DNA from: an uncultured Acidobacteriota bacterium
GTDB taxonomy: Bacteria > Acidobacteriota > Terriglobia > Terriglobales > CAINCZ01
Direction of reading: 5' to 3'
Length of the DNA stretch: 42,344 bases
NCBI GenBank assembly: GCA_903847195.1
Contig: CAINCZ010000133.1
Coordinates: 1-42,344, forward strand
A program made the translations under genes and the position numbers. The notes beneath the pieces were generated by a model. That model saw only the letters and a program-made list of their open reading frames with translations, ran no database searches and was not told the DNA's origin. Positions 18,447 through 29,500 of the stretch are shown here, piece by piece (the stretch's first letter is position 1; the number at the start of each line of letters is the position of its first letter).

Positions 18447-19402
18447 CAGACGTGGCTCCCCTTGGCGACGGTCTCGCTCGGCTTGCGGCGCTTGAAATAT
18501 GGCGCGAGGCTGACGATGCCGCGCGGCAGGAACATCATGCACAAAATGAGCAGCGCGCCGTGAAACACCATCTTGAAGTCCTGCAGGAAGCTGAGCAGGT
18601 CGGGAACGAGCGTGAGCGCGACAGCGCCGATGATGGCGCCGGGCAAGGTGCCCTTGCCGCCGACCACGATCATCGAGAGGAAGGCAACCGACTCGGTGAA
18701 GGTGAAGGTGTCGGGGCTGACGTAGGCGCGATAGTGCGCGAACAGGCTGCCGGCGAGTCCGGCGAGGCAGGCGCTCATGGCGAACGCCAGCACCTTGTAG
18801 GAGAAGGGGTTGATCCCGGCGGCGCTGGCGGCGGCTTCGTTGTCGCGGATGGCGATGAAGGCGCGTCCCAGGTGAGAGCGCACCACGCGGTACGCCATCA
18901 GCGTGCTCGCCAGAAACACGACCACCAGCAGGTAGTACCAGCCGGTCTCGGAGGTGATGCGGCACTGGCCGAACCCCATCGGCGGGATTTCGGGAATGCC
19001 CTTGGAGCCGCGCGTGAGGCTCTCCCAGTTGTTGATGACGATGCGGATGATCTCGGCGAATCCGGCAGTGGCCAGCGCGAGGTAGGGGCCTTTTAGGCGC
19101 AGCGACGGCGCACCCAGCAGCACCCCGAACATGGTGGCGACGAGGGTGGCCGCGATGACCGCGGGAATGACCGGCCAATGGAGGTTCACCGTCAGCAGCG
19201 CCGAGGTGTAGGCGCCAATGGCAAGGAAGGCCGAGTGACCGAGCGAGAGCTGGCCGGTGTATCCGGAAACGAGATTGAGCCCGGTGGCCGCGACAGCGTA
19301 AATGAGTATGAGGTTGGTCAGGTGGAGGTAGTACGAGTGCGTCATTACCAACGGGAAGATGGCGGCGATCACCAGAATCAGGACGATGAACCGGGGCTTC
19401 AT
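18446..19402 (-). CDS. livM: Branched-chain amino acid ABC transporter permease LivM
   Basis: 318 residues, mostly hydrophobic, with about nine to ten membrane segments. Visible are LNLVSGYTGQLSLGHSAFLAIGAY, the conserved permease start motif, and later AIRDNEAAASAAGINPF, the cytoplasmic EAA-like loop that docks on the ATPases. SMIVVGGKGTLPGAIIGA follows. The start ATG overlaps the livH stop by four bases (19399-19402). The tail KRRKPSETVAKGSHV is basic and cytoplasmic. It forms the inner-membrane pore with LivH. Confidence 0.94.
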   Translation of the reverse strand: MKPRFIVLILVIAAIFPLVMTHSYYLHLTNLILIYAVAATGLNLVSGYTGQLSLGHSAFLAIGAYTSALLTVNLHWPVIPAVIAATLVATMFGVLLGAPSLRLKGPYLALATAGFAEIIRIVINNWESLTRGSKGIPEIPPMGFGQCRITSETGWYYLLVVVFLASTLMAYRVVRSHLGRAFIAIRDNEAAASAAGINPFSYKVLAFAMSACLAGLAGSLFAHYRAYVSPDTFTFTESVAFLSMIVVGGKGTLPGAIIGAVALTLVPDLLSFLQDFKMVFHGALLILCMMFLPRGIVSLAPYFKRRKPSETVAKGSHV

Positions 19403-20286
19403 TTCACCGCCCTTTTGGCAGCCATCAGGCCGCGCGGTTTGAGGACAAGCACGAGCACGAGGATGACGAAGGCAGTGGCGTCCTTGTAGGCCGAGCTGAT
19501 GTAGGCGGAGGCCAGGTTCTCGATGATGCCGACGCTGAGTCCGCCGATGATGGCGCCGGGCAGGCTCTCGAAGCTGCCGATGATGGCGGCCGTGAAGGCC
19601 TTGAGTCCGACGGACTGGCCCATGCCGGTGGTGACCAGGAACGCGGGCGCCAGCAGAATCCCGACGACGGCGCCGAGCGCGGAGGCCAGGGCGAAGGTCA
19701 TCGTGTCCAGGCGATCGACGTTGATGCCCATCATGGCGGCGGCGGCCTTGTCCTGCGCCAGCGCGCGCATGGCAGTGCCTACCTTGGTCTTGCGCAGGAA
19801 CCAGTTGAGCAGCACGACGAGCGCGACGCCGATGGCGAGAATCCAGAGATTGCGCGGCAGGATGTTCATGCCGAAAAAGCTGACGGGCTTGCGTCCGAAG
19901 ACGTCAGGGAAGCCAAAGGAAAACGAGCCCCAGATGAGGATGGCGAGGTTGATGAACAGAATCGAGACGCCGATGGAGGCGATCAGGAAGTTCTCGCCCG
20001 TGGCGTGCTTGCGGAACATGTAGTAGTAAACGCTGCGGCGGATGATGCCGCCCAGCACCGCGCCGGTGATGCCCACCAGCAGGAACGAGAGCCAGTAGGG
20101 GAGATGGAGCAGGATGTGGAAGGTGAGCCCGAGAAAGGCTCCCATCATCACCATCTCTCCATGGGCGAAATTGAGGATGCCCATGGCGTTCCATATGAGT
20201 ACATAACCGATGGCGACCAGGGCGTACATGGCGCCGATGGTCAGACCAGAAATAACTTGCTGAAAGGCGAACGACCATTCCGTCAA
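19399..20286 (-). CDS. livH: Branched-chain amino acid ABC transporter permease LivH
   Basis: 295 residues, with about eight membrane segments. Visible are the N-terminal GLTIGAMYALVAIGYVLIWN and GILNFAHGEMVMMGAF, both standard for LivH. MRALAQDKAAAAMMGINVDR is the EAA-like coupling loop, and GSFESLPGAIIGGLSVGIIE follows. It lies 96 bases downstream of the livK stop and overlaps livM. Together with LivM it makes the translocation path for branched-chain or other amide/aliphatic amino acids; the true substrate depends on LivK. Confidence 0.94.
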   Translation of the reverse strand: MTEWSFAFQQVISGLTIGAMYALVAIGYVLIWNAMGILNFAHGEMVMMGAFLGLTFHILLHLPYWLSFLLVGITGAVLGGIIRRSVYYYMFRKHATGENFLIASIGVSILFINLAILIWGSFSFGFPDVFGRKPVSFFGMNILPRNLWILAIGVALVVLLNWFLRKTKVGTAMRALAQDKAAAAMMGINVDRLDTMTFALASALGAVVGILLAPAFLVTTGMGQSVGLKAFTAAIIGSFESLPGAIIGGLSVGIIENLASAYISSAYKDATAFVILVLVLVLKPRGLMAAKRAVK

Positions 20287-20382
20287 GGAGCCACTCCCGG
20301 CGACGCGGCGATACAGCTATGAGTAGCGAGGTAACGGCGGGGCAGCCATCACGAAGGATGCATGCCCCGCAGCCACAATCAA

Positions 20383-21507
20383 CTAGAGACGGCGCAGGAA
20401 TACGAACTTGCCGCCCTTCCACTGGCCGAGCAGGTTCTGCTTGAGCCCTTCGCCGTTGGCGTCGAAGGAGAAGGTGCCGCCCGGAGTCTTCACGCCCTGC
20501 AACTGGTGAATGGCCTGGGCGACTTTGTCGGAGTCGGTGGGGCCGACTTTCTTCACGGCTTCGGCGATCAGGCGGATGGCGGCGTCAGCGCGGGCCACGT
20601 TGTGATCGGCCAGGTAGTTGGCGTAGGCCTTGAAGTCCTTGACGTACTGCTGCACCAGCGGGTCGGGGTCGGAGTTGGCGAAGGCCACCAGCACGTATAC
20701 ACCCTCGGCGTTCTCAACGCCCGCCAGGTCGCGATACTGCTCCGAGCCCAGGCCCGTGACCCCGACGATCGGGAGCGTCATGCCCATCTCGCGCGCCTGC
20801 TTGGTGACGAGCGCCGCCGAAGGATCGTAGCTGTGGATGTAGAGAACTTCGGCGCCCGACTTCTTGACCTTGAGCAGCTGCGAGCTGAAGTCGCGGTCCG
20901 GCTCCTTGAAGAGCTCTTTGGCCACTGCCGGATAGCCCAGCTTGACGAGTTCCTTGGCGGCGGCGGTGGAAGCCCCCTCGCCGTAGTCCGAGTCGGACGC
21001 CATGATGGCGATCTTCTTCAGCTTCAGTTCGTTGACGACGAAATCCATCACCTGTGCGCCGGAGATGCCGTCGGAGACCGTGGAGCGGAAGATGTACTTG
21101 TTGCCTTTTTCGGTCAGTCCCGGGCTGAAGGCGGTAACGAACATCGGGACCTTGGCCTTTTCGACCAGCGGCATGGAAGCCACGGTGCCGGTGCTGTCGG
21201 CGACGAGCAGGGCCTTGGCGCTTTCCTTGTTGAGCAGCTTTTCGACCGTACTGGCGGTCTTAGTGGGATTGCCTTCGTTGTCTTCGAACTTCAACTCGAT
21301 CTGCACGCCACCGGCGCCGCCGGCGGCATTGATCTGCTTGGCGGCAAACTCCGCGCCGTCCTTGATGTACTTGCCACGGACGGCGGCCCCGCCGCTCAGG
21401 GGGGCGGAAACGCCAATCACGAAAGTCTTCGGGGTCGATTGGCAGGCCGTCAGAACGAACAGTGCAGCCAGGCAGCCAACCACAAGCAGTGCTCTTGCTC
21501 TCTTCAT
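20383..21507 (-). CDS. livK: Periplasmic ligand-binding lipoprotein of the Liv system
   Basis: 374 residues. Start at ATG 21505-21507, preceded by GGAGG; the frame extends to 21699 but without coding character. The signal peptide MKRARALLVVGCLAALFVLTAC ends in lipobox LTAC with Cys22 as the lipid-bearing residue, so the receptor is membrane-anchored. The mature part is a type I periplasmic-binding fold of the Leu/Ile/Val family: IGVSAPLSGGAAVRGKYIKDG, LKFEDNEGNPTKTAS, FRSTVSDGISGAQ, ASDSDYGEGAS, DFSSQLLKVKKSGAEVLYI and PGGTFSFDANGEG. The ligand may be leucine, isoleucine or valine, or another amino or short acid, as the family is broad. It is separated from the FrhB-like gene by 91 bases. Confidence 0.93.
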   Translation of the reverse strand: MKRARALLVVGCLAALFVLTACQSTPKTFVIGVSAPLSGGAAVRGKYIKDGAEFAAKQINAAGGAGGVQIELKFEDNEGNPTKTASTVEKLLNKESAKALLVADSTGTVASMPLVEKAKVPMFVTAFSPGLTEKGNKYIFRSTVSDGISGAQVMDFVVNELKLKKIAIMASDSDYGEGASTAAAKELVKLGYPAVAKELFKEPDRDFSSQLLKVKKSGAEVLYIHSYDPSAALVTKQAREMGMTLPIVGVTGLGSEQYRDLAGVENAEGVYVLVAFANSDPDPLVQQYVKDFKAYANYLADHNVARADAAIRLIAEAVKKVGPTDSDKVAQAIHQLQGVKTPGGTFSFDANGEGLKQNLLGQWKGGKFVFLRRL

Positions 21508-21598
21508 CGCATCGCCTCCAACGGAAATTTGGTTTACAGCCTTTGGATCGGGCGAAAGGCCGGCGGAGTGTGCGCTCCGTCGGCGCTCGCCTTGCAGC

Positions 21599-22813
21599 CT
21601 ATCGCTTGATTCCGAAATAGAACGGGGATAGATCGTTATAGCCGATCGAGCGGTCCGGATAGTCGGGCACGGGCAGTCCGTGCTCACGGCACCACTCAAT
21701 GCGGATCAGGTTGGCGAACTTTTTGCGCTCCATGCCGGTGTGGTTGATCAGCCAGTTTTCCTCGGCGTCCTGAAGGGCGATATAACCCTTGGCGGCAGCG
21801 TCTTCAAAGATGCGCTGGCCCAGCTCGGTGCGCACGATGGCGGCATTGTGCACATGCTTGCTCCTGTCCGGGCGCTGGGTCTCGCCCAGCGAGATGTCGG
21901 ACAGTTCGGCGGCGTAGTCCCAGCAGGTGCGGCAGCGCGGCCGGGTGTGCATCCAGATGAAGGTCAACTGATCAGGATAAGGAATGCCGTAGCTCTTGCC
22001 TTCCTTGTCCCACACGGTGAAGGCTCCCGGATAAGCGCCTTCGCGATAGGAAATCTTGGCGACGTTATCCAGCGAAATGCCGAGGCGGCGCTCGATGATG
22101 TGGGCCGCGCCGCGGGTGAAGCGGTTTTCGGCGCAAAACAGGCCGATGGTGAAAACCACGCTGCGCGCCAGCGGGCTGTTCTTCATGTAGTACTGCAGCG
22201 TGCGCAGGCCGTGCAGGTGGCAGGGCAGGCCGACGACGGCGACGCGCAGTCGCTGTTTGGCGGCATCGCGCAGGGCGTCGATCACACTGCAATGGGTGTA
22301 CTTGGAGCCTTGCGTAGAGAGGATTTCCTCTTTCGTGCGCGAAAGCTCGGGCACCGGCACCCAAGGCTTCTCCTTGTCGTAGCCGACGCCGATGACGCCG
22401 TCGATAAGGCCGGCTTCCAGGGCGTAAATCTGCACGGCGGCGGCGGTGCCCGCGCTGGCGCCGCTCAGGCAGATTGCGTCGTCGACAGCGCGGGAGGTGT
22501 AAATCTTCCGGTAGTACCCGAGCAGGTCCTGCGAGTCGTTCTTGTTCTTGCCGAGGAAGTGGCGCTCCAGTTCGGCCATCTCGATGCGTTCGCCGGGACA
22601 GCAGGCGTAGCACATGCCGCACTCGTTACAGGTTTCCACGGCGCGGGTGCGCAACTCGCCGGGCGAAGGTTCCTCTCCGACCATCTTCATGCTGCCGGTT
22701 TCGCACACGGCGGCGCAGGTGCCGCAAGCCGTGCAGAGGCCGCGGTCGATGATGTCGGTAAACAGATCGGTGCTCGTCTTTCCCTTGAAAACCTTCAAGG
22801 TTTCTAAAGGCAT
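21599..22813 (-). CDS. FrhB/coenzyme F420 hydrogenase beta-subunit-like Fe-S flavoprotein
   Basis: 404 residues. Residues ~20-85 are a ferredoxin-like region with two clusters: CTACGTCAAVC and CNECGMCYACC. After that come the FrhB/FdhB N- and C-terminal domains, with AICLSGASAGTAAAVQIYAL, VAVVGLPCHLHGLRTLQ, TIGLFCAENRF and the Cys-rich RPRCRTCWDYAAELSDISLG. Family members bind FAD and Fe-S and use F420, ferredoxin or other partners; which one cannot be told here, and no F420 synthesis gene is in the window. The start ATG 22811-22813 has GGGGAGG close upstream. It heads the minus-strand gene run that includes livK-H-M-G-F and leuCD, so a redox step linked to an imported acid is possible. Confidence 0.88.
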   Translation of the reverse strand: MPLETLKVFKGKTSTDLFTDIIDRGLCTACGTCAAVCETGSMKMVGEEPSPGELRTRAVETCNECGMCYACCPGERIEMAELERHFLGKNKNDSQDLLGYYRKIYTSRAVDDAICLSGASAGTAAAVQIYALEAGLIDGVIGVGYDKEKPWVPVPELSRTKEEILSTQGSKYTHCSVIDALRDAAKQRLRVAVVGLPCHLHGLRTLQYYMKNSPLARSVVFTIGLFCAENRFTRGAAHIIERRLGISLDNVAKISYREGAYPGAFTVWDKEGKSYGIPYPDQLTFIWMHTRPRCRTCWDYAAELSDISLGETQRPDRSKHVHNAAIVRTELGQRIFEDAAAKGYIALQDAEENWLINHTGMERKKFANLIRIEWCREHGLPVPDYPDRSIGYNDLSPFYFGIKR

Positions 22814-23522
22814 GGTCCTCCCCTTCCGAACAAATCCTGGAGCAGAAAAGTGACGATCAGGAGGGAAAGTAAACCCCTCCTGCCCCGGGCTAGCTGGGGT
22901 TGCGGTGCCGTTGAGCCAATTTGGGGAATTTTATCCTTGCCGGGGCATTTTTCAACACTTAAAGCTGCGGGCGGCCCCGGAATGGATCGGCGAAGGGCGG
23001 TGGTGGGAAAAGCGACTCCGGCCAGCGCCTAAGGACCGAGCCCGGAGGCGGACTGAGGCTGTTGCGGAAGGCCTAGTCCAGCCCGACACTATGGGGTAGC
23101 TCTAGGCATATACCTACGACTTCAAGGTTGACGATGCTATGGGGGTCTGCTACAAGGGACGTTACCTTCTGGCAATCAGGAGAAGGGGGGACAAACGGTT
23201 TCCCCTTCTGGGAAGTACACTCGCTTCGGCTGTGGTCAGGCGCTGAACTGTAGCTACGCCATGTTTCATGGGCGGTGCTGTGGCGGCCTGTGCCGGGGGC
23301 TGGTTGCTTCTTCCGGGCGGTGTTTTCCGCTTTCCATGTGCCAGTTGCCGGCTGTTATCGGGTTATTGGCTGCGGTTCCAGTGGTCAGGGCTCCTTCTAC
23401 GTTCAAGGGCAGTTGCTGCGACAGCTACGCGAACTGCGTTTCATAGGGGCGCCCGTTTCATAGCAAGAGCCGACCGGGGTTTGCGGTTACCGCCGGTTAC
23501 GGCTGAGTATCCGGAGGCCATC
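22814..23522. other. Long divergent intergenic and leader region
   Basis: 709 bases between the divergent FrhB-like gene and the giant secreted protein, with no convincing gene. Contents seen: two copies of CTATGGGG (23089 and 23137), a near-palindrome at 23103-23116, an 8-bp hairpin at 23181-23209 (AGAAGGGG and CCCCTTCT), and a 10-bp bulged hairpin at 23468-23504, nine bases before the ribosome site of the giant gene. The frame of the giant gene stays open through the last 255 bases but looks non-coding. I tested this region by eye against the c-di-GMP-I riboswitch consensus and found no fit. Confidence 0.6.
23089..23146 (+). promoter_or_regulatory. Candidate regulator-binding site upstream of the giant secreted protein
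   Basis: The near-palindrome TAGGCATATACCTA (23103-23116, one mismatched pair) lies between direct repeats CTATGGGGT (23089-23097) and CTATGGGGGT (23137-23146), 48 bases apart. This is about 375-435 bases upstream of the GTG start. The shape suits a LuxR/NarL-type dimer site, but no regulator gene is adjacent. Confidence 0.4.
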
Positions 23523-26500
23523 GTGCGCCGACTTCTTCATTGCGCTCTCCTTCACTCCCGGCAGTTCACCTTCCTGCTTCTGATTCTCTCGATTGCCCTG
23601 GGCGCGAGCGCAGGCGTAACCATCGGGGGTACGCAATCGCAGACCAGCATTTCGGGGACTTGGACGGGCGCGAGCGGGGTCGTCACCGACGCCTCGGGAG
23701 TGGTGTACGTCGCCGTGAACGGCGGCGCGCATTCGGTGGTCAAGTACAACCCGACGAGCGGAATCACGACCACCTACATTGCCGCCGGGACGCTGATCAA
23801 CGGCGTGGCATTGAACGAACTGCGGGACTTGATCTTCGACTCCACCTACTCCAACCTGTACATCTCCGACTTGGGCAATGGCCGGATCCTCAAGTGGTCG
23901 ATCAGTTCCAACTCGCTCGTGCAGAGCTACGTGGGCTCGGGCAACGCCATGGCGCTGGACCACCTGGGCAACCTCTGGTTCGGCGACATCAACGGCGACG
24001 TGCGGCGAATCCTGTCGGGTACGACCACGGCTGTGCTGATGTACAGCGGTGTCGGCGCGGTCTGGGGCATGGCGTTTGATAGCGCCAACAACCTGTTCGT
24101 GTCGGACAACACCGGCGGCCAGATCATCCGCTATGCCTCGCCGGGCACCGGGCCCAGGACCACCTTCCTTGGTGCGGGCGGTCCGCGCGGGATGTATTTC
24201 GACGCCAGCAACAACCTGTACCTGGGGTTGAAGTCGAACACCGAGGTCAGAAAGTACACTGCGGCCTCGTCCTATGCGACCTACTCGACCGTCGCTTCGA
24301 ACATTCCCGACGTGCTGGGCGTGACGCTGGCGTTCAACGGCGACCTCTACGCCACCGATTACGGGAATGGCGCGCTCTGGCGGGTGACGCCAGCGCAGGC
24401 CTTCAACGGAGTTTTCAGCCCGTTCACGATCGGCTCAAGCGCTACGACGCTGACGTTGAGCCTGCAGGTGACCGCCGGGACCAACATCGGGTCGATTGTG
24501 CCGGTCCTGCTGGGCGCCAGCGGTACGGATATCGCGGTGGGCAGCACGACCTGCACCATCGGCGTGTATAACTCGGCGACCAACTGCACGGTGACGCTGA
24601 ACTTTGCTCCCGCCACGCCGGGCTACAAGCGCGGCGGATTGCGGGTGCTCGACAACAACGGCGCCCTGCTGGCTTCCGCCTACCTGAGCGGCGTGGCGCT
24701 GGGCGCGCGAATGGCGGTGATCCCCGGGGCGATTACGACGGTTGCCGGCACCGGCACAACTTGCGCCAATCCGGCGCTGCCCTGCGGCGATGCGGGGCTG
24801 GCCACCAGCGCACTGCTTACGCATCCCACGGATGCGGCGGTCGACGGTGCGGGCAACGTGTACATCGCCGATCACGGTGTCAACCGTATCCGCAAGGTGG
24901 TTGGCGGTGTGATTAACACCGTCGCCGGAGGCGGGGCTGGAGGCGATGGCGGCCAGGCCACCAGCGCCCAGCTGTCAGGTCCGTGGAGCGTTGCGCTGGA
25001 CGGGGTGGGGAATCTCTACATCGTAGAAACCTCGGCGCACCGTATCCGCAAGGTAGATGCGATTTCGCACGTGATTACCACGGTGGCCGGCACGGGAACG
25101 GCGTGCGCCACCCCGACGGCAGTCTGCGGAGATGGCGGCGCGGCAACCAGCGCGCAACTGAATTTGCCGATTGGACTGGCAATCGATGGCGCGGGCAATC
25201 TCTACATTGCGGACACGTCGGATAACCGCATTCGGCGCGTGGACCAGGCGAGCGGGGTCATTACCACGGTAGCGGGTTCGGGAGGTTATTGCCTTTCCAA
25301 CTGCGGCGACGGTGGGCTGGCCACGAGCGCGCAACTTGCCGGTCCGGAACAGGTGGCAATCGACGCCGGCGGCAATCTCTACATCGCGGACTTCGGCGAT
25401 AACCGGGTGCGCAAGGTGGATGCCTCGAGCCACGTCATATCGACGGTCGCGGGAAATGGCTCCGCCTGCATCGGTGGGACCTTTTGCGGTGACGGCGCGG
25501 CAGCAACCGGCGCAACGGTCACTCCGCGGGCGGTCGATGTGGATGCGGCGGGCAACCTGTATATCGCCGACGAAGGCAGGAGGGTGAGGAAGGTGGATGC
25601 GGCCACGCGCATCATCTCCACCATTGCCGGAGATGGAACCGACTGCGCGACCAGCATCTGCAACGAGGGCGGCGCTGCGACCGCCGCCGCGATCGGAAGG
25701 CCGTTTGGCCTGAGACTCGACGCGTCGGGAAATCTCTACCTTGCGTTGGACGACGACAACGTGGTCCGCAAGGTGTCGGCCGTGGGCGCTCCCATGGTCT
25801 TCCCCGCGACGGAGATCAACACGGCAAGCCCGACGCAGACGCTTTACCTGACCAATATCGGAACCGACCCGCTGCAGCGGGGCATGTACCTGTCGGTAGC
25901 CGATTTCGCGGTGAGTCCGCCCTTGTGTGCCAGCCTGCTGGCCGCGGGAGATACCTGTGGACAACTGCTGTATTTCCAACCGAGCACCGCCGGCAACATC
26001 ACCGGAGTCCTGACGTTTACCGATACGGTGAGCACCGCGACGCTGCCCGTGGCGCTCTCGGGCCAGGGCGTGGCGCCGAAGATAGCGCAGACGATTACCT
26101 TCCCGCCCCCCGGGGCGCAGACTTACGGCGTGACCCCGATCACCCTGACGGCGACGGCCAGCTCCGGCTTGGCGGTCACCTATGTCGTGTTGTCGGGACC
26201 GGCGACGGTTAGCAATAACACTCTGACAATCACGGGTGCCGGCACGATTTCCGTGCAGGCGACGCAGGCCGGCAACACCGTCTATGCGGCGGCGCCGTCC
26301 GTGACCATCAGCATCTCGGTCGCACAGCGTGCGCTGACTCTGCAGACTGGCAGCGACGTCAAGCGCTACGGCCTGGTGTATCCGACGGGTCCGGGTTCGA
26401 CCTTGTTCTCGGTTTCGGCGGTAACGCCGCTGGCCCCCGGGGATGCCATTACTTCGGTGACGCTCACCGCCACTGGTTGCACGGGGGCGACGGTAACGGT

Positions 26501-29500
26501 CGGCACGGTTTGCACCCTCACCGCGACTTCGCCGGTGGGAGTGAACTTCAACGCCGCCAATTACAACATCACGGTCAACCCCGGCACGCTGACGGTGACT
26601 GCCGGCACGATCACCATCACGGTGAGCAACGTCAGCAAGGTCTACGGGACCACCCTGACCTTCGGCACGGTGACCACGGGTTATACCTACAGCGGACTGG
26701 CGCCCGGCGAGTTGGTCACGAGTGTGTTCATTGCCGCCTCCGGCGGCGCGGCGGCCACCGATCCGGTTGCCACCTACACCCTTACGGCGAGCGCCGCCAC
26801 GGGCACCTTCAACCCGGCGAACTACAACGTCCCCATCACCTATGTGGCGGGCCAGTTGCAAGTGGTCGGCTATCCGGTAACCATCACGGCCAGCGACGAC
26901 ACGAAGCCTTATGGCGTAACGAAAACTTACGGTGCGAACCAGACGGCCTTCACCGCGACGGCGCTGCTGAACGGCGACATCGTGACGTCGGTGACGCTGG
27001 CAGTGAGCGGCAACGGCGGACTGGCGACCGCCGCGGTGGGCAGCTACACCCTTACGCCGAGCGCGGCGACGGGCACGTTCAATCCGAACAACTACCAGTT
27101 CACCTACCGGACAGCCACGCTGTCGGTCACCCCGGCGCCGCTGACGATTACCGCCCGCAGCGCCTCAAGGACTTACGGCCAGACGAGCGGCTACGGCGCC
27201 GGTTCGACGTTGTTCGATTCGACCGGCCTGGTCAACGGAGATGCCATCGGTTCGGTGACGATCACGCCCAGCCCGAACCCGGGAGGCACCTACCTGCCGG
27301 TCGGCAGCTACCTGCTGACGCCCAGCGGCGCGCTGGGTGGCTCGTTCCTGGCCAGCAACTACGCGATTACTTACAACACCGGCACGTTGACGGTCACGCG
27401 GGCATCGCTGACCGTCACGGCGACCAGCTACCCCAACAAGTTCTACGGGCAAACCTATCCGACAGGACCGGGGTCGACCAGCTTCACCACGGTCGGTCTG
27501 GTCACGGGCGAACAGGTCGGCACGGTGACCATTACGGCCAGCGGAGGCACGCTGGCGAACTCGCCGCTGGGGCCCTATACGCTGACGCCGAGCGCGGCGA
27601 CCGGCGGCAGCTTCTCGGCGGGCAACTATGCGATTACCTACGTTGACGGCACGCTGACCGTGGTGCGGGGCCTGCTGGTCATCACCGCCTCCAACGACAC
27701 CAAGCCCTACGGACAGACCAGAACCTACGGCGTGAGCACGAACTTCAGCTACTCCGGCAATGCGCCGGGAGAGACCGTCGGCAGCGTAATCATCACGGCG
27801 AGCGGCGGCACGGACGCCAACTCGCCGGTAAGCGTTTACTCACTTACTCCCAGCGGAGCCGCCGGCGGAACCTTCACGGCCAGCAACTACCAGATCAGCT
27901 ACATCTCGGGGCAGTTGACCGTAACGCCGGTGCCCCTCAGGGTCACGGCGCGGGATGACAACAAGATCTACGGGCAGACCCGAACCTATGGCGCGGGCCA
28001 GTCGGCCTTTGACAGTGTTGGCCTGGTGCTGGGCGAGACCATCGGCTCGGTGACCATCACGGCCAGCGGGGGAGCGGCGGCCAACGCGGCCGCCGGCACC
28101 TACTCGTTGACGCCGAGCGGGGCAACCGGCGGGACGTTCGGGCCGGGCAACTACACCGTTACCTACGTGGCGGGAACGCTGACCGTCTCGCCCGCGGCGT
28201 TGTCGATTGCGGCGACGAGCGAATCGAAGACCTACGGCACGGTCAAGAACTACGGCACGGTGCTGCCTCCCGGGTTCTCCAGCAGCGGCCTGGTGGCCGG
28301 AGACGTCATTACCTCGGTGACGATCACGGTAAGCAACGGCGGCGGCGCGTCCAACGCTCCAGTGGGCAGCTACACGCTCACGCCAAGTTCGCCTGTCGGT
28401 TCGAACTTCACCGCCAACAACTACTCGATCACTTACGTGTCCGGCACGTTGTCGGTGACGGCCGCGCAGTTGATCATCAAGGCGAACGACGACGTCAAGG
28501 CCTACGGACTGGTGCGCACCTATGGCTTGAGCGCCACCGGCTTCACGCCGACCGGCCTGATGAATAACGAGAGCATCGGCGCGGTGACGATTTCGGCCAG
28601 CGGCGGCATGGCGGCCAACGCACCGCTAGGCAGCTATACGCTGACGCCGAGCGGGGCCATCGGGGGCACCTTCAATCCTACGAATTATTCGATCAGCTAC
28701 ACGCCCGGCGCCCTGTTCGTGGTGCAGGCGAGGGTGACCTTGACCGCGGGCAACGATACGAAGGTGTACGGAGACAGCCGGAGCTACGGACCCGGTTGGA
28801 CGTCGTTTACCGCGCTGGGCATGGCTCCGGGCGAGACGATCACGTCGGTGACGATCACGGCCTCGGGCGGCACCTTGCCGACGGCGCTGGTGGGCAGTTA
28901 CTCGCTGACGCCGAAGGATGCGACGGGCAACTTCACTCCGGCCAACTACCTGTTCACCTACCTGCCGGGCACGCTGACCGTTACGCCGGCGCTGTTGACG
29001 ATCACTGCGGCCAACGACACCAAGACATACGGCCAGACCAGAACCTACGGCGCGGGTTCGACGCTGTTCTCGACCACGCCGCTCGTCAACAACGAAACCG
29101 TCACCTCGGTGACGATCACGGCCAACGGCGGCACGGCAGCCAACGCGCCGGTCGGCAGCTACCAACTGATTCCGACCCTGGCCTCGGGCAGCGGCACGTT
29201 TGCGGCCAGCAACTACACGATCACCTACCAGCCGGGCATGCTGTCGGTTACCCAGGCCACGCTGAACATCACGGCGAGCAACCAGACGAAGACCTACGGA
29301 CAGGTGCTTGCCTTTGGCGCGGGCTCGACGGCGGCCACCTTCGACGGCCTGGCGCCGGGCGACGGCACGCCGACGGTCACGATCACGGTGAGCGGCAGCG
29401 GCGGAAGCGGTACGGCTCCGGTGGGCAGCTACGTGCTGTCGCCGAGTTCGCCGGTGGGTTCCAACTTCCTGGCTTCGAACTACCGGATCAACTATTACTC

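Noticed and set aside
18446..19178. N-terminal extension of livG by 244 residues
   Set aside because: It lies within livM in another phase. The real livG start overlaps the livM stop by one base and gives a normal LivG length.
20362..21609. 415-residue open frame on the plus strand
   Set aside because: Antisense to livK, which has a lipobox and binding-protein motifs.
22980..23522. c-di-GMP-I riboswitch in the leader of the giant gene
   Set aside because: The leader has GGTTACCG-like bits and hairpins, but the conserved GCAAA and GCYNC elements and their order are missing.
23268..23522. 85-residue N-terminal extension of the giant protein
   Set aside because: The GTG at 23523 has a good ribosome site and is directly followed by a signal peptide; the upstream part would bury the signal peptide and is Cys-rich and irregular.
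24975..26861. 628-residue open frame on the minus strand
   Set aside because: Antisense shadow of the giant gene. Its composition is rich in Arg, Gly, His and Ala, as expected from the GC-rich complement, with no domain or ribosome site.
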